This document shows positions 15,350 to 23,512 of a stretch of 23,530 bases of DNA, piece by piece (position 1 is the stretch's first letter; each line of letters starts with the position of its first letter). The position numbers and the translations under genes were made by a program. Below the pieces are notes generated by a model that was not told where the DNA came from, did no database searches, and saw only the letters and a program-made list of their open reading frames with translations. Source of the stretch: an uncultured Acetatifactor sp. (GTDB lineage: Bacteria > Bacillota > Clostridia > Lachnospirales > Lachnospiraceae); contig CAJUJU010000062.1 in the NCBI GenBank assembly GCA_910586835.1, forward strand, positions 1 through 23,530, written 5' to 3'.

Positions 15350-17806
15350 ATGAAACGAATCAGTATGGACAGAGGATGGCGCTTCTATCCGGAACCGGAC
15401 AGGATAACCACGATGGAAGCTTTCAGGAAAGAAGGACAGGAGGTGGAGCTGCCCCATGACGCCATGATCTTGCGGGATGTTTCCCCAAAGGCTTCAAACG
15501 GAAGGAACACGGGATTTTATGAGGGAAGCGCCGTGCTCTATACAAAGGAACTGGACTTTACGCAGGTACAGGAAGGCCGCCGCTATGTGCTGGAGTTTGA
15601 CGGGGCCTATATGAATGCGGAGGTTAGCTTAAACGGACGTCTGTTAGGGGTTCAGCACAACGGATATTTTCCCTTTCATGTGGATCTGACACCGTATCTC
15701 CATTACGGGGAGAAAAACAGCTTAAGTGTATTCGCGAACAATTCCGCCCAGCGGACGGAGCGCTGGTATACCGGAACCGGATTGTACCGGCATGTGGATC
15801 TGCTGACAGGACCCGGGGTGCATCTGTCTCCCTGGCCCGTTTATGCCCGCACGGATCATGTGACATCCGGCGATGCCAGCGTGTGGGTGGAGGTGACGGC
15901 AGAAAATCATACCGGAAGGGACTGTGTCCGCAGGGCGGAGATCCGGCTGAAGGACGAGGCGGGAAAGACTGAGGCGGCGGGGAGCGCCGTGCTCAGTATC
16001 CCCGCCAGGGGAAAGGCTTCCGCCAGGGCCCAGATCCTGGTAGAAAATGCCAGGCTCTGGGATATCGATTCGCCGGAACTGTATCGTGTGGAGGTGGTTC
16101 TGTGCGAGGAAGACGGAACCGAGACGGACAGTGCGGAAACCCTTTTCGGAATCCGCACAGTGACGGTGGATTCCAAATACGGCCTGCGGCTGAACGGCAG
16201 AAGCATCAAGCTTAAGGGTGGCTGCATCCACTGCGATAACGGCCTCCTGGGCGGCGCCTCCTTCTATGACAGCGAGTACAGGAAATGCAGGCTTCATAAG
16301 GAGAAAGGGTTCAATGCTCTGCGCTTTGCCCACAATCCGGTCTCCAGGGATATGCTGGAGGCATGCGACCGGGTGGGACTGCTGGTCATCGATGAGGCCT
16401 TCGATGTCTGGAAGATCAAGAAGAATGACAACGACTATCATCTGTACTTCAGGACGGAATGGAAGCAGGATCTGGAGCGTATGCTGCTGCGGGACCGGAA
16501 CCATCCCTGTGTCTTCATGTGGTCCGTGGGAAATGAGGTTACGGACAGGTACGGTCTGTGCGGCGGATATCAGACAGCTGAGATGCTTGCGGCGTTTGTG
16601 CGCTCCATGGATCCCTTCCGCCCGGTGACGGCGTCCATGCCGGTTCCTTTCAACGGCCTGGAGGACGGCGAGATGCGAAAGAGCATGGAAGCCCTGGCGA
16701 AGGAAATGGGGCAGGAGGGGATGCCGGTCCAGAATCTGGCCAGCGAGTATGGCATCCGGATTCTGTCGAGGAAAGCGGCTCCTTTTCTCTCATCCTTCGA
16801 CGTGGCTTCCTATAATTACCTGGAGCAGCTCTATGAACAAGAGGGAGAGACGAATCCGGGCAGGATTATCTGCGGCACGGAGAGCTTTCCGGATCAGATT
16901 GATGTGATATGGGACAAGGTGGAGCGTCTGTCCTATGTGATTGGGGACTTCACATGGACCAGCTATGATTATATCGGTGAGGCGGGAATCGGCGCATGCA
17001 TCTACACGGAAGAAACCGGGGAGGAAGGACAGGGACAGTTTCCCGGGATGGATATCCGATACCCCTGGAGGCTGGCCTTTGACGCGGATTTTGACCTGTG
17101 CGGGTTTGACCGGCCCCAGCTCCATTACAGAAGCTGCGTCTGGGGCTCTCGGGAGACCTATATCGCGGTCTGCGATCCGGCCGACTATGGGAAGAAGGAA
17201 GTAAAATCCCAGTGGGGCTGGACGAAGTGCCGAAACGATTGGGATTGCCCGGGGGCTGAGGGGAAGCCTGTCAAAGTGGAGGTGTATTCCGCGGCGCCGG
17301 AGGTGGAGCTTCTTTTGAACGGGAGGAGCCTGGGCAGGAAGAAGGCAGGAAAAGAGAACCGCTATAAGGCTGTCTTTGACACGGTATATGAGCCCGGAAC
17401 GCTTACGGCGGTAAGCCTTGAAGACGGACAAGAGGTTTCCGGGCAGACCCTTGTGACGCCGGGGGAGCCGGTCAGACTGGGAATCCGTCTGGAAAGGGAC
17501 AGTATGAAAGCGGACGGACAGAGCCTTGTGTTCGGAACCGTGGAAATTCTGGATCGGAATGGCCGCCGGGTCTGGAACCGGGACAGGAAGCTGCATATTT
17601 CCCTGGAGGGAGGAGGCGCGGCGCTTGCCGCCTTCGGAACCGGACAGCCGGTTACGGAAGAAAATTATACTGCGGGGGCGTTCACATCCTATGAGGGACG
17701 GGCACAGTTCATCCTGCGCGCCGGCCGGGAACCGGGAGAGATAGAGGCGCATGTCCGCGGGGACGGTCTGGAAGAGGCGGCAGCCGCAGTACATATTCAT
17801 TCATAA
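15350..17806 (+). CDS. GH2 family glycoside hydrolase, beta-galactosidase-like
   Basis: The 818-residue protein starts best at ATG 15350, seven bases after GGGAGG; ATG 15344 lies almost on the site. It has the GH2 order: sugar-binding beta-sandwich (about 1-155, with RWYTGTGLYRHVDL), Ig-like domain (about 160-275), then TIM barrel (about 280-600). MWSVGNEV provides the acid/base E396 and ICGTESFP the nucleophile E511. The C-terminal 200 residues look like DUF4982 plus a further beta-sandwich (VEVYSAAPEVELLLNGRSLG), as in many gut beta-galactosidases. beta-Galactosidase is the likeliest activity; beta-glucuronidase or arabinosidase cannot be excluded. No signal peptide is present. It is the last gene of the operon and is followed 40 bases later by a terminator. 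Confidence 0.9.
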   Translation: MKRISMDRGWRFYPEPDRITTMEAFRKEGQEVELPHDAMILRDVSPKASNGRNTGFYEGSAVLYTKELDFTQVQEGRRYVLEFDGAYMNAEVSLNGRLLGVQHNGYFPFHVDLTPYLHYGEKNSLSVFANNSAQRTERWYTGTGLYRHVDLLTGPGVHLSPWPVYARTDHVTSGDASVWVEVTAENHTGRDCVRRAEIRLKDEAGKTEAAGSAVLSIPARGKASARAQILVENARLWDIDSPELYRVEVVLCEEDGTETDSAETLFGIRTVTVDSKYGLRLNGRSIKLKGGCIHCDNGLLGGASFYDSEYRKCRLHKEKGFNALRFAHNPVSRDMLEACDRVGLLVIDEAFDVWKIKKNDNDYHLYFRTEWKQDLERMLLRDRNHPCVFMWSVGNEVTDRYGLCGGYQTAEMLAAFVRSMDPFRPVTASMPVPFNGLEDGEMRKSMEALAKEMGQEGMPVQNLASEYGIRILSRKAAPFLSSFDVASYNYLEQLYEQEGETNPGRIICGTESFPDQIDVIWDKVERLSYVIGDFTWTSYDYIGEAGIGACIYTEETGEEGQGQFPGMDIRYPWRLAFDADFDLCGFDRPQLHYRSCVWGSRETYIAVCDPADYGKKEVKSQWGWTKCRNDWDCPGAEGKPVKVEVYSAAPEVELLLNGRSLGRKKAGKENRYKAVFDTVYEPGTLTAVSLEDGQEVSGQTLVTPGEPVRLGIRLERDSMKADGQSLVFGTVEILDRNGRRVWNRDRKLHISLEGGGAALAAFGTGQPVTEENYTAGAFTSYEGRAQFILRAGREPGEIEAHVRGDGLEEAAAAVHIHS

Positions 17807-17846
17807 TGGATTCATTCCGGGATCGGCGAGCCTCATAGTTGGAAAG

Positions 17847-17871
17847 GCTCTGTATCATACAGGGCTTTTTT
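17847..17871 (+). terminator. Rho-independent terminator of the catabolic operon
   Basis: The stem pairs 17847-17854 with 17858-17865 around a 3-base loop (GCTCTGTA against TACAGGGC, one G-T pair), followed by six T (17866-17871). It separates the GH2 gene from the transporter operon. Confidence 0.85.
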
Positions 17872-18190
17872 CATTTTACAGGAGACGCCTGTCATAATAT
17901 GCGTAGAACAAAATATCGGTGTCATACCTGTACCAGCCGAATTTTGCGTCCGTGTTATTTTATCAAAAGCCCAACAGCTGCATTGTCTCATGCCAGCTTA
18001 TATAATTCCATTAAGAAATCCATTAAAAATAATTCTCCTTTTTTTCGCCTGAAATCATGATGTCGGATTTCTTGAAGAATGCATCGGATTTGTGGGAGAA
18101 TATTTTTTAAAAATTTTATAAACTAATCTCAGATGATATGCAAAACAGACAGGGAAGGCAACCTGAGAATGAAAAAGGAGGTACTACTTT
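17872..18190. other. Intergenic region before the transporter operon
   Basis: No gene is supported here; a 73-codon frame at 17839-18060 overlaps the terminator and has no ribosome binding site. TCCATTAA is repeated at 18007 and 18019. The functional part appears to be 18061-18124 (activator half-sites and promoter). A strong AAGGAGG lies nine bases before the start at 18191. Confidence 0.7.
18061..18124 (+). promoter_or_regulatory. Transporter promoter with paired activator half-sites (site B)
   Basis: TGTCGGATTTCTT at 18061-18073 and ATCGGATTTGTG at 18083-18094 share the TCGGATTT core, with cores 21 bp apart. These are the same two extended half-sites as at 2906-2938, in opposite order. 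A -10-like TATAAA lies at 18117-18122, or TAAACT at 18119-18124; the latter is exactly 35 bases from the start of the second core, as at site A. No good -35 is seen, in keeping with activated transcription. Confidence 0.65.
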
Positions 18191-20011
18191 ATGAAAGGCT
18201 CAAGGAGAGTGATTCTCGGATTGGCAGGACTGAGCATGGCAGCCACGCTGGGCGGCTGCGGCATCCTGAGGGGAGCCGGGAACACCGCCACGGATCTGAA
18301 TCCGGAAGACGACACCTACTATACCATGTGGATCCACAGCGGCCCCGGCTCATCCTATTATACGGAATACGAAGACAACCCGGCGATTAAATATGCGGAG
18401 ACTATGACCTGGGGGGACGAGGGCAAGTCCATCTTCATCGATTTTGTGATTCCCCCGGCCAATAAGGAACCCGATGATCTGCAGAACATGTACATCAACG
18501 GAAATCTGACACACATCCTGGACGGCGTCATTTGCGACAGTGCGGATATTATGTATTCCAACAATCGGATTATTGATCTGACGGAATATGTAAACCAGTA
18601 CATGCCCAATTACAAGAAGGTGCTGGACACGGTGGAGGACGTGAGGAAGAGCGCCGTCTTCAACATCGACGGGGAAGAGAAGATACTGGGGATCGTGACG
18701 GTAAACGAGTCCTACATGGATGTGAACTTCGGCTATGAATACCGCCGCGACTGGATCGTAAAATACGGCAGCAACCCTCAGACGGGGGCGGCCTTTACCG
18801 GCGGATATACGGATGAGAATGATCCGGACAGCTGGGAGGACGATGTGGTATTCCCCAGCGGCGGAAGCGATCCGGTGTACATCAGCGACTGGGAGTGGAT
18901 GTTCGGCATCTTTGAGACGGCCATGGAAGATATGGGAATTGACGACGGCTACTGCATCAGCATGTACTATCCCGGCTATATGTGGTCCGGCGGACTGTGC
19001 TCTTCTTTCGGGGGAGGAACTCCCATGTTTTATGCGAATGACCAGGGGCAGGCCTGCTTCGGCGGCGTATCAGACTCCTTCCGCACCTATCTGGAATGCC
19101 TGTCTGCCTGGTATGAGAAGGGCTGGCTGGATAAGACCTTTGACCAGAAGACCAGCGACGCCCATTATGCTATCGACTCCGCCAAGATTCACCAGGGCAA
19201 GATCGGCATCTGGTACGGACAGCAGTCCACGCTGGGGAATCGGATCTATAACCGGAACGATCCTTCCCAGACGCCCCTGGCAGAGGGCATCTTCGTGGCG
19301 GGCGCTCCCATGCCCATTAATGATGTCTATGGGCCGGAGGAATGCCGCAATGTGATTCCGGACTGTACCGCGGCGGGCGTGAGTATGAGAGGCAATCCGG
19401 TCTATATCACCACCAAGGCTGTGGAAGAGGGCAAGGACATCGGAGCTTTGTGTGCGTTTCTGGATTATTTCTACACCGAGGAAGGGGCTGTGGTGAAAAC
19501 CGTGGGGCTGACCCGGGAACAGGCTCAGGCCAGCGGCAGTGATTTCTATGAGAAGAACGGTCTGACAGAGGGCGCGTACACCAATGTCAGCGAGGGGGAT
19601 TACCGTTACAGGCTGACGGATACCTTGGCAAAGGACGGCGGAAACCTGAAGATTGCAGTCTGTGCAGGCAAGATGCCCGGTATCGAACTGGTAAATAGCG
19701 TGGACAGATGCCAGTCCGCTTCCTTCAGGGCCAGCATGGACGCATGGATTAAGTATCCGAATATCGGACTGTGGAACGGAACCCCCGGTTTCATCATCGA
19801 GGAAGAGGACAACAAAGCCATTGAAAAAATTCGCACCAAGCTGCTGAACTACATGGATGCCCATACCATGGAATTCATCAAGGGACAGAAGGATGTGACG
19901 GACGACAAGACATGGGAGGACTGGTGCACCATGCTGCGGAAGCAGAACTACGAGAAGGCCCTGGGTCTGGTACAGCCTTATCTGGAGAAATATGATTTCC
20001 GCCAACCCTGA
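18191..20011 (+). CDS. ABC transporter sugar-binding lipoprotein (LplA-like)
   Basis: The 606-residue protein has a lipoprotein signal: basic start MKGSRR, a hydrophobic core, and lipobox TLGGC with C23 as the expected lipidated residue. The mature part has the pattern of large Firmicute family 1 solute-binding proteins, with segments such as LTHILDGVICDSADIMYSNN, GDYRYRLTDTLAKDGG and a C-terminal VQPYLEKYDF. It would sit on the outer face of the membrane and deliver an oligosaccharide to the two permeases encoded downstream. The size, above most simple sugar-binding proteins, matches the LplA/YtcQ group. This group is often controlled by AraC-type regulators, in agreement with the half-sites upstream. 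The ligand cannot be derived from sequence, but the linked enzymes suggest an ester-decorated rhamnosyl glycan. Confidence 0.92.
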   Translation: MKGSRRVILGLAGLSMAATLGGCGILRGAGNTATDLNPEDDTYYTMWIHSGPGSSYYTEYEDNPAIKYAETMTWGDEGKSIFIDFVIPPANKEPDDLQNMYINGNLTHILDGVICDSADIMYSNNRIIDLTEYVNQYMPNYKKVLDTVEDVRKSAVFNIDGEEKILGIVTVNESYMDVNFGYEYRRDWIVKYGSNPQTGAAFTGGYTDENDPDSWEDDVVFPSGGSDPVYISDWEWMFGIFETAMEDMGIDDGYCISMYYPGYMWSGGLCSSFGGGTPMFYANDQGQACFGGVSDSFRTYLECLSAWYEKGWLDKTFDQKTSDAHYAIDSAKIHQGKIGIWYGQQSTLGNRIYNRNDPSQTPLAEGIFVAGAPMPINDVYGPEECRNVIPDCTAAGVSMRGNPVYITTKAVEEGKDIGALCAFLDYFYTEEGAVVKTVGLTREQAQASGSDFYEKNGLTEGAYTNVSEGDYRYRLTDTLAKDGGNLKIAVCAGKMPGIELVNSVDRCQSASFRASMDAWIKYPNIGLWNGTPGFIIEEEDNKAIEKIRTKLLNYMDAHTMEFIKGQKDVTDDKTWEDWCTMLRKQNYEKALGLVQPYLEKYDFRQP

Positions 20012-20088
20012 ATATTTGCGCCTGAGGCTGTCGGGAAATACTGCAAATATACAATATGTGTTGTGGGTTCCAACATATCGCAACACAT
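20012..20088 (+). repeat. Two inverted repeats between lipoprotein and permease genes
   Basis: ATATTTGC (20012-20019) pairs with GCAAATAT (20043-20050), and ATGTGTTG (20056-20063) pairs with CAACACAT (20081-20088). TGTTG (20059-20063) can instead pair with CAACA (20071-20075), giving an alternative hairpin. There is no T-run. Such structures after a binding-protein gene commonly stabilise the upstream message or limit read-through, giving more binding protein than permease (inference). Confidence 0.55.
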
Positions 20089-20144
20089 ACTGTGAGAGGA
20101 CAGTCGTTTTCCGGCAGACCCGGTGAGAACGGAGATAAGAAAAT

Positions 20145-21098
20145 ATGGCAAAAAAAGACAAACTCTTCCAGACGCCGAAGGTTCCCTGGAAAAAGGACTT
20201 TAAGACGAACTGGGGCGTGTACCTGATGTTTATCCCGATTTTTCTCTATACCCTGGTGCTTCATTACGTTCCAATGTTCGGTATCGTCATGGCCTTCGAG
20301 GATTATGACATAAACAAGGGATATTTCAAGAGCCCTTGGGTGGGGATGGCCAATTTCGTGGAACTGTTCAGCGGTTCGGACTTTCCCCGTGCGATCTTCA
20401 ATACGGTGGTCATCGCGCTGTTGAAATGTACTGTGGGATTCGTTATGCCTATCCTGTTCGCCTGTCTGCTGAGCCTGCTGCGCAGCAAGAAGTATAAGCG
20501 GACGGTACAGACCTCATCCTACCTGCCCAACTTCGTGGCGGCAGTCATCGTGTGCTTCCTGGTGCAGGAATTCGTGAAGCAGGACGGGCCCATCACCCTG
20601 TTGCTGCACCATCTGTTCGGCGTGGAGAATAGCAACCTGCTGGCGGATCCAAACCCGCCCACCTTCTGGATCATTTATCTGGTGATGGGAATCTGGCAGG
20701 GCATCGGCTGGGGCTCTATCATGTATGTGGCGGCCATCGCTACGGTCAGCGGAGACCTGCATGAGGCGGCGGCCATCGACGGCGCCACCCGCCTGCAGCG
20801 GCTGACGAAGATTACCATTCCATGCATCATGCCAACCATCGTGATGATGTTCGTTCTGGGCATCGGAACCAGCTTCGCAGCAGGCTACGACAATATACTG
20901 CTGCTGTATATGCCAACCACCTATCCGGTGGCGGATACGATTTACACCTATACATACCGGCTGGCATTTGCGGCGGGAGGCGCCAGGGATTATTCCCTGT
21001 CCGCGGCATCCGGGCTGTTCCAGTCTATTGTGGGCACGATACTTTTGATGGGATCCAATTATATGAGCAAGAAGGCAAGCGGATCGTCGCTGTTTTAG
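20145..21098 (+). CDS. ABC transporter permease, LplB-like
   Basis: The 317-residue protein has about six hydrophobic segments (around 24-42, 86-110, 126-144, 174-196, 228-248 and 288-306). The permease EAA loop for docking the ATPase, HEAAAIDGATRLQRLTKITIP, lies at about 206-226. The start TNWGVYLMFIPIFLYTLVLHYVPMFGI is typical of the LplB/YteP type of carbohydrate permease. It would form the heterodimeric channel with the next gene's product. No ATPase gene is present in the operon. The start is set by GGAG ten bases upstream. Confidence 0.93.
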   Translation: MAKKDKLFQTPKVPWKKDFKTNWGVYLMFIPIFLYTLVLHYVPMFGIVMAFEDYDINKGYFKSPWVGMANFVELFSGSDFPRAIFNTVVIALLKCTVGFVMPILFACLLSLLRSKKYKRTVQTSSYLPNFVAAVIVCFLVQEFVKQDGPITLLLHHLFGVENSNLLADPNPPTFWIIYLVMGIWQGIGWGSIMYVAAIATVSGDLHEAAAIDGATRLQRLTKITIPCIMPTIVMMFVLGIGTSFAAGYDNILLLYMPTTYPVADTIYTYTYRLAFAAGGARDYSLSAASGLFQSIVGTILLMGSNYMSKKASGSSLF

Positions 21099-21110
21099 GG
21101 AGGTGGAAAG

Positions 21111-22061
21111 ATGGCGCTCTCATGGAAAAGCACTCCAAATAAAAAAAATGTTTCAAAGAAAAAACACAATGAAGATGACAGAATCTCCACCATGATTGAG
21201 CATCCCAGCGTGGGAGACCGGATTGTGGACGTGATCGTAATCCTGCTGTGCGCCCTGGTGGCCTTCTGCAGCATCATTCCCATGTGGCATGTGCTGATGT
21301 CCTCTTTCTCCGACGGGCAGGCGCTGCTGGCCAAGGAAGGGCTGGTGCTCTGGCCGGTGGGTGAATTCAATCTGGAAGGGTATGCCCATATCTTTAAGGA
21401 TACCAGCATCATCGATGGGTACGGCAACACGATTTTCTATACCGTAACCAGCGTGGCCCTGGGCTTCATGATAGCGGCCATGGGGGGATATGCCATCAGC
21501 CGCCAGACCAGGCTGAAGACGCCTATGATTCTGTTCCTGACAGCGACCATGCTGTTTGGGGGAGGCATGGTTCCCACCTATATGGTGATCAATGCCCTGG
21601 GATGGGTGGAAACCCCCCTGGCTCTGGTGATTCCCGGCTGCACCAACGGAATGTTCAGCATCATGATGATGAATGCTTTTAATTCCGTTCCCCATGAAAT
21701 GTACGAGGCGGCAAGGATCGACGGCGCGGGGCACTTCACCACCATGTGGAAGATCATGCTGCCCCAGGCCATGAACCTGGGATCGGTGATCATCTTAAAC
21801 TCCGTCATCGCAGCATGGAACGCATGGCTGCCCGCATCCATCTATGTACCCAGGAGCAGGCATCTGTGGCCCTTACAGTTAGTGATCAATCAGATCATCA
21901 ACGAGAACAAGGATTTCCTGAATTCCGCCAACCCGGATTACAGCAAATACCTGATCCAGTTCGCAGCGATCATCGTGGCGGCGGCGCCGTTGATCCTCCT
22001 CTTCCCGTTCTTCCAGAATAAACTGGAAAAGGGGGTTATCGGAGGCGGCGTCAAGGGGTGA
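21111..22061 (+). CDS. ABC transporter permease, LplC/YtcP-like
   Basis: The 316-residue protein begins 12 bases after the previous stop, behind GGGAGG. A basic cytoplasmic N-terminus of about 38 residues is followed by about six membrane segments (the first at about 39-58). The EAA loop YEAARIDGAGHFTTMWKIMLP is at about 198-218. The C-terminus ends FFQNKLEKGVIGGGVKG, characteristic of this permease family. It pairs with the LplB-like protein. The energising ATPase is probably a shared MsmK/UgpC-type subunit encoded elsewhere (known for this class, inferred here). Confidence 0.93.
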   Translation: MALSWKSTPNKKNVSKKKHNEDDRISTMIEHPSVGDRIVDVIVILLCALVAFCSIIPMWHVLMSSFSDGQALLAKEGLVLWPVGEFNLEGYAHIFKDTSIIDGYGNTIFYTVTSVALGFMIAAMGGYAISRQTRLKTPMILFLTATMLFGGGMVPTYMVINALGWVETPLALVIPGCTNGMFSIMMMNAFNSVPHEMYEAARIDGAGHFTTMWKIMLPQAMNLGSVIILNSVIAAWNAWLPASIYVPRSRHLWPLQLVINQIINENKDFLNSANPDYSKYLIQFAAIIVAAAPLILLFPFFQNKLEKGVIGGGVKG

Positions 22062-22101
22062 CGCGATGCATTTTCCGACAATTCCTAAGTATAAACGGAC
22101 G

Positions 22102-22139
22102 AAATACCCTGTGGGGACAATGATTCCCGCAGGGTATTT
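22102..22139 (+). terminator. Strong intercistronic hairpin, possible partial terminator
   Basis: AAATACCCTG (22102-22111) pairs with CAGGGTATTT (22130-22139). The stem continues through a T-G pair and five more pairs to a six-base loop, about 16 bp in all. Only ATTTCT follows, not a full T-run, so termination may be partial. It separates the permease genes from the GH43 gene. Confidence 0.55.
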
Positions 22140-22162
22140 CTGAAAGGAGAAGGAAAGAAAGG

Positions 22163-23512
22163 ATGAGAGAATTCCAAAACACAAGAAATCCGATCCTGCC
22201 CCTGGAGTATCATGTACCGGACGGCGAGGCGCATGTGATGCCGGACGGCAGGCTGTATCTTTACGGGAGCTTTGACGATCAGGAAAATGACTGGTGCAGT
22301 GAAAAATATCATGTGGTGTCTACGGCGGATATGGAGAACTGGACGATTCATGAGATGGCCCTGAACGGGAAGGATATTCCATGGCTGAATAACCCGGACG
22401 CCCCGAAGTATCCGGGGCTCGACTGGTCCAGGCCCACGCCGTTTATGCGGAAAATGCTGGAGGACGATGGGGAGCTGCGGGCAGAGACAGAGAAGGGAGG
22501 GCAGGAATGGAAGCCGCCGCTTTTATATGCGCCTGACTGTATAGAGCGTGACGGAAAATACTATCTCTACTTCTGCATGGCGGATGAAAGCGAGGGCGTG
22601 GCGGTATCTGACAGGCCGGAAGGCCCCTTCACTGCTCCGTTGCAGCTTCCCTGCGGAGAGATTGACCCGGCGGCCTTCCTTGATGAAGACGGACAGGCCT
22701 ATTATTATTGGGGACAGTTTGCATCCTATGGGGTAAAACTGAATCCGGATATGGTATCCTTTGATCCGAAGGGGATTGTGGATCATCTGATCACGGAGGA
22801 AGAGCACTTTTTCCACGAAGGGTCTTCCATGCGGAAGATTGGCGAAACCTATTATTACATATATGCGGATATGGAGAGGGGAAAACCCACGTCTCTGGGG
22901 TATGCCACCGGGAAATCCCCTCTGGGGCCCTTTACCTATCGGGGGATCATTATTGACAATGACGGCTGCGACCCGGCCAGCTGGAACAACCACGGCTCCA
23001 TTGAGTGTGTGGACGGACAATGGTATGTGTTCTATCACCGCTGCAGCCGAGGAACCCGGATCCACAGAAGATTGTGTATCGAGAAGATAGAAGTGAATCC
23101 GGACGGTACGATCAATGAGGTGAAAATGACTTCTCAGGGCATAGGAGAGCCCTTCGGGCCGGGCGAAACCATCTACGGGTATCAGGCCTGCGGCATGAAG
23201 GGGACGGTTTTCATCGGCCCGGACAAGCGGTACGGGGAAAAGTTAATGAATATTTCCCCGGGGGATGAGGCGGTTTTCCGTTATGTAAAAAGCGCTGAGG
23301 ACTGGAGCGGCATTGAACTGACCTGCGCAGGAAGCGGAAAGGTGCAGGTTTTCATGAAGGAAAGAGCCTGCGGCACTTTGGAGATTTTCGGGGAGGCAGG
23401 CAGGGCAGACAAAGTGTTTTCCGCGATTCAGGCATCGGCGGGAGAATATGAGCTGGTGTTAAAGTTCGAAGAGGCAGAGAAACTGACAAGGAATCAATCG
23501 AAGTTGGTGTAA
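22163..23512 (+). CDS. GH43 family glycoside hydrolase
   Basis: The 449-residue protein has the five-bladed GH43 propeller in about residues 12-320. The three acidic residues are visible: D20 in VPDGEAHV (general base), D168 in GEIDPAAFLDEDG (pKa modulator) and E219 in FFHEGSSMRKIG (general acid). Tryptophan- and tyrosine-rich segments (YLYGSFD, YYYWGQF, YYYIYADM, WYVFYHR) fit the repeated blades. About residues 335-449 form a beta-sandwich resembling a CBM6-like domain. Members are alpha-L-arabinofuranosidases, beta-xylosidases or galactan-active enzymes; sequence alone does not choose. No signal peptide is seen, so action is cytosolic. It is transcribed after the transporter, behind a hairpin. 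The gene is complete and ends 18 bases before the window edge. Confidence 0.9.
   Translation: MREFQNTRNPILPLEYHVPDGEAHVMPDGRLYLYGSFDDQENDWCSEKYHVVSTADMENWTIHEMALNGKDIPWLNNPDAPKYPGLDWSRPTPFMRKMLEDDGELRAETEKGGQEWKPPLLYAPDCIERDGKYYLYFCMADESEGVAVSDRPEGPFTAPLQLPCGEIDPAAFLDEDGQAYYYWGQFASYGVKLNPDMVSFDPKGIVDHLITEEEHFFHEGSSMRKIGETYYYIYADMERGKPTSLGYATGKSPLGPFTYRGIIIDNDGCDPASWNNHGSIECVDGQWYVFYHRCSRGTRIHRRLCIEKIEVNPDGTINEVKMTSQGIGEPFGPGETIYGYQACGMKGTVFIGPDKRYGEKLMNISPGDEAVFRYVKSAEDWSGIELTCAGSGKVQVFMKERACGTLEIFGEAGRADKVFSAIQASAGEYELVLKFEEAEKLTRNQSKLV

Noticed and set aside
13535..15457. 640-codon open frame on the - strand
   Set aside because: It is a shadow of the GC-rich GH78 gene, whose catalytic residues are intact on the + strand; the antisense product is rich in Pro, His, Arg and Cys with no domain pattern. 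Other long antisense frames (for example 4191-5516 and 6238-7575) fail the same way.
18007..18026. TCCATTAA direct repeat, 12 bp period
   Set aside because: There are only two A/T-rich copies, with no match elsewhere in the window; chance is a sufficient explanation.
17839..18060. 73-codon open frame after the operon terminator
   Set aside because: It overlaps the terminator stem, lacks a ribosome binding site and shows no family pattern.
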